The translations under genes were made by a program, and so were the position numbers. From Rhizobium sp. L51/94 (GTDB lineage: Bacteria > Pseudomonadota > Alphaproteobacteria > Rhizobiales > Rhizobiaceae): a stretch of 64,000 nucleotides of DNA. Each line of letters begins with the position of its first letter. Positions within the stretch are counted from its first letter, which is position 1. This document shows, in pieces, positions 59,693 through 64,000 of this stretch. The DNA lies in assembly GCF_019355555.1 (NCBI RefSeq), contig NZ_CP072141.1:162501-226500 (forward strand), given 5' to 3'. The notes below the pieces were generated by a model. The model saw only the letters and a list, made by a program, of their open reading frames with translations. It was not told the origin of the DNA and searched no databases.

Positions 59693-59867
59693 AAAAATCC
59701 GTTTCCCCCGCATGAATGCCTTTGGCGAGTGAGGTTAGTGTAAGATCGGCAGGAATTGAAGCTCTAGCATTGGCTTGTCCATTCCCGCCCACTGATCGGG
59801 CACGTTTCACCTTTATGTGGTGGTCGCATACAGGAAGCCCAAGGCTGCTGCCAGAGGCAAATGCTCT

Positions 59868-59892
59868 AAAAGCCGGACATTGCGGCTTTTTG
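59868..59892 (+). terminator. terminator-like hairpin in the fabA-irr divergent region
   Basis: AAAAGCC / GGCTTTTT with a short loop and T-tract, on the plus strand, 98 bases before irr. No plus-strand gene precedes it, so it could end a small RNA or be an attenuator in the irr leader. Confidence 0.5.
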
Positions 59893-59990
59893 CCCGTCAA
59901 TGTCCCCACTCGAACTATTGAAAGCCGGGCAAGCAAAAGATATATGAAGCACTCAAGAATAGTCGACACGACGACTTTGGAGTCCGTTTG

Positions 59991-60410
59991 ATGGCGTTTG
60001 CAGCCGAATTGCCGATCGAGACCAGACTGCGCATGGCGGGCCTGCGGCCGACCCGGCAGCGAGTCGCGCTGGGCGATCTGCTGTTTGCCAAGGGCGACCG
60101 TCACCTCACCGTCGAGGAACTGCACGAGGAAGCCGTCGCCGCAAAGGTGCCGGTGTCTCTGGCTACCGTTTACAATACGCTGCACCAGTTTACCGAGGCG
60201 GGCCTTATCCGCGTACTCGCCGTCGAGAGCGCCCGCACCTATTTCGACACCAACGTGTCGGACCATCACCACTTCTTCGTTGAAGGACACAACGAAGTCC
60301 TGGACATTCCAATCAGCAATCTTGTCATCGACAATCTTCCGGAGCCACCGGAAGGCATGGAAATCGCCCATGTCGACGTGGTCATCCGCCTGCGTCCGAT
60401 CCAGCGCTAG
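59991..60410 (+). CDS. irr: iron response regulator Irr (Fur family)
   Basis: 139 residues; winged helix of Fur (LRPTRQRVALGDLLF, then SLATVYNTLHQFTEAGLI) and the conserved HHH in SDHHHFF that binds heme. There is no N-terminal Cys-Pro heme regulatory motif, as in Rhizobium and unlike Bradyrhizobium. It represses iron-demanding genes under iron limitation. Divergent from fabA. Confidence 0.93.
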   Translation: MAFAAELPIETRLRMAGLRPTRQRVALGDLLFAKGDRHLTVEELHEEAVAAKVPVSLATVYNTLHQFTEAGLIRVLAVESARTYFDTNVSDHHHFFVEGHNEVLDIPISNLVIDNLPEPPEGMEIAHVDVVIRLRPIQR

Positions 60411-60426
60411 CTGCCAGTCAATCCTT

Positions 60427-61062
60427 CTATAAGACATCGTCCGGATGACGTCCGGGCCTTGGGCGATAGCCGCGAAAAGTCCAACCGAACCACAAAGCTC
60501 CGCCGCGAACCCCGAACGCCGCGATCACCCCGAGCGCAGAGGCGGCATACAGCGGCATTGGCGTCGAATTGGCGGCAACAAAGACGCATGCGCCGATGAG
60601 CGCAGCCGTCACATAGATCTCCGGACGCAGCAGCACTGACGGCTCGTTGCTGATCATATCGCGCAGGATGCCGCCGAAGGTGGCCGTCAATGTGCCGGTG
60701 ACGATGGCAACCGTCGGCGAACCCGTGGCTGCCAGGCCCTTGGCGGCGCCCATCACGCAATAGGCCGCCAGCCCGACGGCATCGAGCCAGATCAGCAGCT
60801 TGTATCGCGACTCTAGCAGATGCGCCGTGAAGAACACGACGACGCCGATGACGCAGCAGACGAGGATATAGGTCGGATTGAGCACCCAGAAGACCGGCAG
60901 CCTGCCGAGCACGATGTCGCGCAGCGTGCCACCGCCGATCCCTGTCACCGCCGCCAGAAACAGAAATCCGATCAGGTCGAGCTGCTTGCGTGATGCAGAC
61001 AGGGCGCCGGTCGCGGCGAAGACGGCAACGCCTGCATAATCGAGGAACGACAGTAGCGACAT
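60427..61062 (-). CDS. TRIC/UPF0126-family channel protein (YicG-like)
   Basis: 211 residues with about seven membrane segments in two repeats; the GGGTLRDIVLGRLPVF and GGILRDMISNEPSVLL motifs are characteristic of the UPF0126/TRIC family of trimeric cation-selective channels. Physiological ion is unknown. ATG at 61062; a GTG-started longer frame to 61074 is also possible. Convergent with irr. Confidence 0.85.
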   Translation of the reverse strand: MSLLSFLDYAGVAVFAATGALSASRKQLDLIGFLFLAAVTGIGGGTLRDIVLGRLPVFWVLNPTYILVCCVIGVVVFFTAHLLESRYKLLIWLDAVGLAAYCVMGAAKGLAATGSPTVAIVTGTLTATFGGILRDMISNEPSVLLRPEIYVTAALIGACVFVAANSTPMPLYAASALGVIAAFGVRGGALWFGWTFRGYRPRPGRHPDDVL

Positions 61063-61198
61063 GAATGGCCCCACGAACAGGTCTGCTGCAAATGCCGCAG
61101 TGGATCACGGCAGTCAGGGCCGCGCAAGGAGGAAGGACTAACTTGCAGCCCGGACTGCCACGCGCCTGTGTCGGAGCCCGTTATTGCGAGGTGATTTT

Positions 61199-61675
61199 GT
61201 GAGATTTTTGTTTCTGGCATTTTTGAATGTCATGGCGTTCGTGGTCATGCCCGCAGTCGCCAGCGCCCAGCAGGCGCTCCTGACCGATCCCGTCGCTTTC
61301 GAAAAGGAGCATTTCACCAAGCGTTGCGGCGCCGGCGTCACCTTTGGCGATGGATTTGCGACAGAGCAGGACATCAACAACGACAAGCGCGGCGATATCG
61401 TCATCAACGAAGGTGAAATCACCTGCAAGGGCGAAAAAGGCCCCGACTGCACCGATGAAGGTTGCCCGCACAACTTCTACATCCAGGTCGACACCGGCGG
61501 CTACCTGATGATCGCCACCGCGCAGATCTACAGCTACGACTTCATCATGCGGTTCGGCAACATGGTGCTTGTGATGAAGATGCATCCGCGTTTCTGCGAC
61601 CGCACGGACACCGAACCATGCCAGATCACGGTGCGCGTGCGCGGTACCAAGTTCACGACGATCTTCAAGAAGTAG
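61199..61675 (+). CDS. secreted Cys-containing protein, unknown
   Basis: 158 residues. A signal peptide (about 1-23, ending PAVASA) and a mature domain with six Cys and the segment TDEGCPHNFYIQVDTGGYLM. GTG at 61199 follows GAGGTG, chosen over the TTG at 61184. No family recognised. Probably periplasmic with disulfides. Confidence 0.65.
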   Translation: MRFLFLAFLNVMAFVVMPAVASAQQALLTDPVAFEKEHFTKRCGAGVTFGDGFATEQDINNDKRGDIVINEGEITCKGEKGPDCTDEGCPHNFYIQVDTGGYLMIATAQIYSYDFIMRFGNMVLVMKMHPRFCDRTDTEPCQITVRVRGTKFTTIFKK

Positions 61676-61704
61676 GCGCAGGCGCCATTGGCGTCTTCGA
61701 GGTC

Positions 61705-62436
61705 TCAGTCCGCGTGGCAGGGCCAGCCGGCCGGCTTTTTCAGGGCGGGCGGCAGCTTAGTCTTGTCGTCGCCGCAGGACAGATCGATCTGCGGCTGCAG
61801 CAGACCGCGCGCATTTGAGAGATCCAGACCTTCGATATCGGTCAGGAACATGAATGCCCTGTCGAAGTTTATCGGCCCCTCGACGCTGGCAGCATCGAAA
61901 TGGGCACGCGATAGGTTGGCGAGGGTAAAATTCGTATCGCCCAGCACCGCCTTGTCGAAGTTCGCCCGTCCGAGTTCCGCCTTCTGGAAGTCGGCCCCGG
62001 TCAGTTTCGCTCCGGAAAAATTGGCTCTCTGCAGTTCGGCACTGGCAAAAGACGCACCATCGGCCGACACCTTGGAAAAACCGCTGCGGTAGGCCTGGAC
62101 CCGCGCAAAGTCCGCCTTCTTCATCGTCGAGCCGGTAAACCAGGCGCGCATAAGGTTGGCTTTTTCGAGCTGCGCCCCGTCCAGGTTCGAGTTCGGAAGC
62201 CCGGTGACAGACAGATCGGCGCCGGAAAGGTTGGCATCCTTGAGGTTGCTGCCGTCAAGCATGATATTCTTCTTGCTGCATTCGCTCCAATCGAGACCTG
62301 GCTCCGGCATGCTGTCGCAATCGGCAGCCCGGGCGCCCGGCGCGCAAGAAAACGCCAGCGAGGCAGCAAGTGCGAACATGGCAAGCGGCACGGGGTGGCG
62401 ACGGCCTTTGCCGCCGATGGCTTGAGCCAAAGGCAT
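61705..62436 (-). CDS. secreted pentapeptide-repeat protein
   Basis: 243 residues. A signal sequence (about 12-38, ending GARAA), then a right-handed beta-helix of pentapeptide repeats (A[D/N]LxX; for example SNLKDANLSGADLSVTGLPN) over about 50-190. Cys pairs at each end may be disulfides. Function unknown. Start at 62436; a longer frame exists. Confidence 0.8.
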   Translation of the reverse strand: MPLAQAIGGKGRRHPVPLAMFALAASLAFSCAPGARAADCDSMPEPGLDWSECSKKNIMLDGSNLKDANLSGADLSVTGLPNSNLDGAQLEKANLMRAWFTGSTMKKADFARVQAYRSGFSKVSADGASFASAELQRANFSGAKLTGADFQKAELGRANFDKAVLGDTNFTLANLSRAHFDAASVEGPINFDRAFMFLTDIEGLDLSNARGLLQPQIDLSCGDDKTKLPPALKKPAGWPCHAD

Positions 62437-62537
62437 CCCCTGTCTCAATGAAACTACCGGCGTATCAACAACCATGCCACACCCATGTCACCTGATTTCC
62501 AACGCTCCAGCCTCCGGCTTTTGCGCCTGTCTGTCGA

Positions 62538-62780
62538 TCAGCCATCATCCTTGACGTCCGCTTCCGGACGGTCGCCGCCGCTGGCCGACTCGGTCTTCCA
62601 GCTTCCGTCCGCCGCCTGATAGGCGATCTCCGCATCCTGGCCGCCGATCTGCTGACGCTTTGCCGCGTCCTTGGCAGCTTTCAGGGCCTGCGCATGATCA
62701 GGGAATGTTTCAGACCATACGTCGCCCAGTCGATAACCCCAGCCTTCGTCGTGTTCGGCAACATGATACGTAACGTGCAT
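62538..62780 (-). CDS. DUF2188-domain protein
   Basis: 80 residues, starting MHVTYHVAEHDEGWGYRLGD; the YHV, GWGYRLGDVWSETFPDH and KAAKDAAKRQQ segments match DUF2188. Function unknown. Acidic C-terminus. Single gene. Confidence 0.75.
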   Translation of the reverse strand: MHVTYHVAEHDEGWGYRLGDVWSETFPDHAQALKAAKDAAKRQQIGGQDAEIAYQAADGSWKTESASGGDRPEADVKDDG

Positions 62781-62962
62781 GACATATTTTCCTAATTCCA
62801 GATGTCGCGCAGCTTAGCCTACTTTGCACGCCGGAAAGCTTAAATCCTTGCGGCTTGCCCGGTAGTCGTCTTCCACGCCTATCGGAAATAGGGCTTCAAC
62901 GGCGACTGGACAATGTGGATGCTGCGATTGCATCCGGAAATTGTCGTCAGACCGGAGGGGCC

Positions 62963-63169
62963 CTATTCCACCATCAGCCCGTCAAACACTTCGAGCATGG
63001 CATCGGAGATCGCCTTGCCGAGCGCGCCGCCGGTGCGCTGCAAGGCTTCCTCGTCCATATCGCGGGCAGACAGCGCCAGCGCCGAGCCTTCATTGCGAAC
63101 GATTTCCTGCGCCCGCTGGATAGCCCAGAGTGCGAATTCGCTGCGGCTGTTGATTTCGACGTTATCCAT
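62963..63169 (-). CDS. small hypothetical protein, 68 residues
   Basis: An all-helical acidic soluble protein with no signal and no recognised domain. Ends LEVFDGLMVE. It lies alone between DUF2188 and the 58-residue gene. The codon use is like its neighbours. Confidence 0.5.
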   Translation of the reverse strand: MDNVEINSRSEFALWAIQRAQEIVRNEGSALALSARDMDEEALQRTGGALGKAISDAMLEVFDGLMVE

Positions 63170-63238
63170 GACGGCTCCGGCTCAGGCTGAACATAGTGCA
63201 TTTTCAAGCGCCGGTGTCACGCCGGCAGGCCATCAGAA

Positions 63239-63415
63239 TCACCACCAGCGGCTCGCGTGATCGAGATTGGCGTCCTGACGTTCCTGGACGGGACCCATCA
63301 ACATCTTCAGCCGACCGATCTGCTTTTTGTCAAGAAGATCGCGGCGTGCAAATTCATGCATGCTCCAGATGTCGCGAAGGCTGGTATCGCGTGTGTCGGA
63401 TCGTTTTAATGTCAT
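63239..63415 (-). CDS. 58-residue small protein, unknown
   Basis: A minus-strand frame beginning MTLKRSDTRDTSLRDIWSMH and ending SRWW. It is basic and helical with no recognised domain. The ribosome site is weak (GGGCTCC). The composition is protein-like and neighbours are transcribed leftward. Confidence 0.4.
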   Translation of the reverse strand: MTLKRSDTRDTSLRDIWSMHEFARRDLLDKKQIGRLKMLMGPVQERQDANLDHASRWW

Positions 63416-63622
63416 GGAGCCCGACTACAAGACAATCTGGTCAAATGATAGGCGTCGCATGCCCAATCGTGGAGCAATACGCCTCCCCCCTGCCATCCCT
63501 AGCCGTTCACCTTTTGCGGAGGACGGTTGAATTCCACAGCCTGGCTATATCTACCAATAGACGAGCCCCGGCCCTGTCGCGCGGCAAAACCATTCCCAGC
63601 GAACGAAATTTGGAGCATCACC
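63416..63622. other. upstream region of transketolase
   Basis: About 200 bases. No convincing promoter motif, repeat or RNA was recognised. Confidence 0.3.
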
Positions 63623-64000
63623 ATGGCAACCCAATCCCCGGTCCAGACCGAAAAAACCGTTCCTGCCCCGCGCGACCAGCACCTGCGCGACATGGCCGAT
63701 TGCATCCGTTTCCTGTCGATGGATGCGGTGCAGAAAGCAAAAAGCGGCCATCCGGGCATGCCGATGGGCATGGCCGATATCGCCACGGTGCTTTTTTCCG
63801 AGTTCATGAAGTTCGATGCAGCAGACCCGCACTGGTTTGACCGCGACCGTTTCCTGATCTCCAACGGCCATGGCTCGATGCTGCTCTACAGCCTCCTCTA
63901 CCTGACCGGCGTCAAGGAAATGACCATCGACGAAATCAAGAACTTTCGCCAGATCGACAGCCGCACGCCAGGTCACCCCGAATACCACCATGCCCCCGGC
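63623..64000 (+). CDS. tkt: transketolase, N-terminal part (runs off the window)
   Basis: 126 codons visible. The thiamine-diphosphate region begins with the motif [20 protein letters not shown] and the substrate-site [18 protein letters not shown], then [10 protein letters not shown]. Transfers two-carbon ketol units in the pentose phosphate pathway/Calvin cycle. ATG at 63623. It continues beyond the right edge. Confidence 0.93.
   Translation, partial: MATQSPVQTEKTVPAPRDQHLRDMADCIRFLSMDAVQKAKSGHPGMPMGMADIATVLFSEFMKFDAADPHWFDRDRFLISNGHGSMLLYSLLYLTGVKEMTIDEIKNFRQIDSRTPGHPEYHHAPG

Overview
The window is ordinary chromosomal DNA of an alphaproteobacterium of the order Rhizobiales, most likely family Rhizobiaceae (Rhizobium, Agrobacterium or a near relative). 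The evidence is gene content and order: cycM/kdsB/pheA, ffs-dnaX-ybaB-recR, rimP-nusA-ylxR-infB-rbfA-truB-rpsO-pnp, and fabI-fabB-fabA divergent from irr, together with rhizobial small families (DUF982, DUF6434, DUF2188) and EcfG-, RpoH- and CtrA-type promoter motifs. Species cannot be settled by reading alone. No rRNA or tRNA gene lies inside the window, although a leftward rrn-like promoter sits at the left edge.

Layout. 1-9 kb: small stress or envelope genes, an RsuA-type pseudouridine synthase, a phosphoribosyltransferase, purC, a TolC/NodT-type outer-membrane lipoprotein, and a run of small secreted or unknown proteins. 9-17 kb: PBP1a-type penicillin-binding protein, dnaK-dnaJ behind an RpoH-type promoter, and cyclopropane fatty acid synthase. 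17-26 kb: a dmeF-type cation exporter with its RcnR-like repressor, recF, a MoeB/ThiF enzyme, GNAT, hydroxypyruvate/glyoxylate reductase, SH3 protein, adenosine kinase and an MFS transporter. 26-35 kb: RNase HI, CycM, kdsB-pheA, an accessory-like run (BrnA-like, GNAT, cupin, VOC, LysR, F420-reductase-like), then HIT-nudC-WYL. 35-41 kb: SRP RNA, dnaX, ybaB, recR and a MltB-family transglycosylase whose start codon lies inside a 134-bp palindromic repeat. 40.6-54 kb: the transcription/translation cluster rimP to pnp, in which a low-GC HNH-nuclease-like gene separates truB from rpsO and is itself split by an intact IS5-family element. 54-64 kb: rRNA methyltransferase, AraC and LuxR regulators, unsaturated fatty acid genes fabI-fabB-fabA, irr, a TRIC channel, pentapeptide protein, small unknowns, and the 5' part of transketolase running off the right end.

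How the genes fit together: most of the window is housekeeping (protein folding, translation, RNA decay, cell wall, lipid synthesis, DNA replication and repair). The accessory signals are local: the IS5-interrupted HNH gene (reading frame and 4-bp target duplication are exactly reconstructible), the structured repeat before the transglycosylase, the metal-efflux operon with a GC-tract operator, and general-stress promoters in front of small genes.
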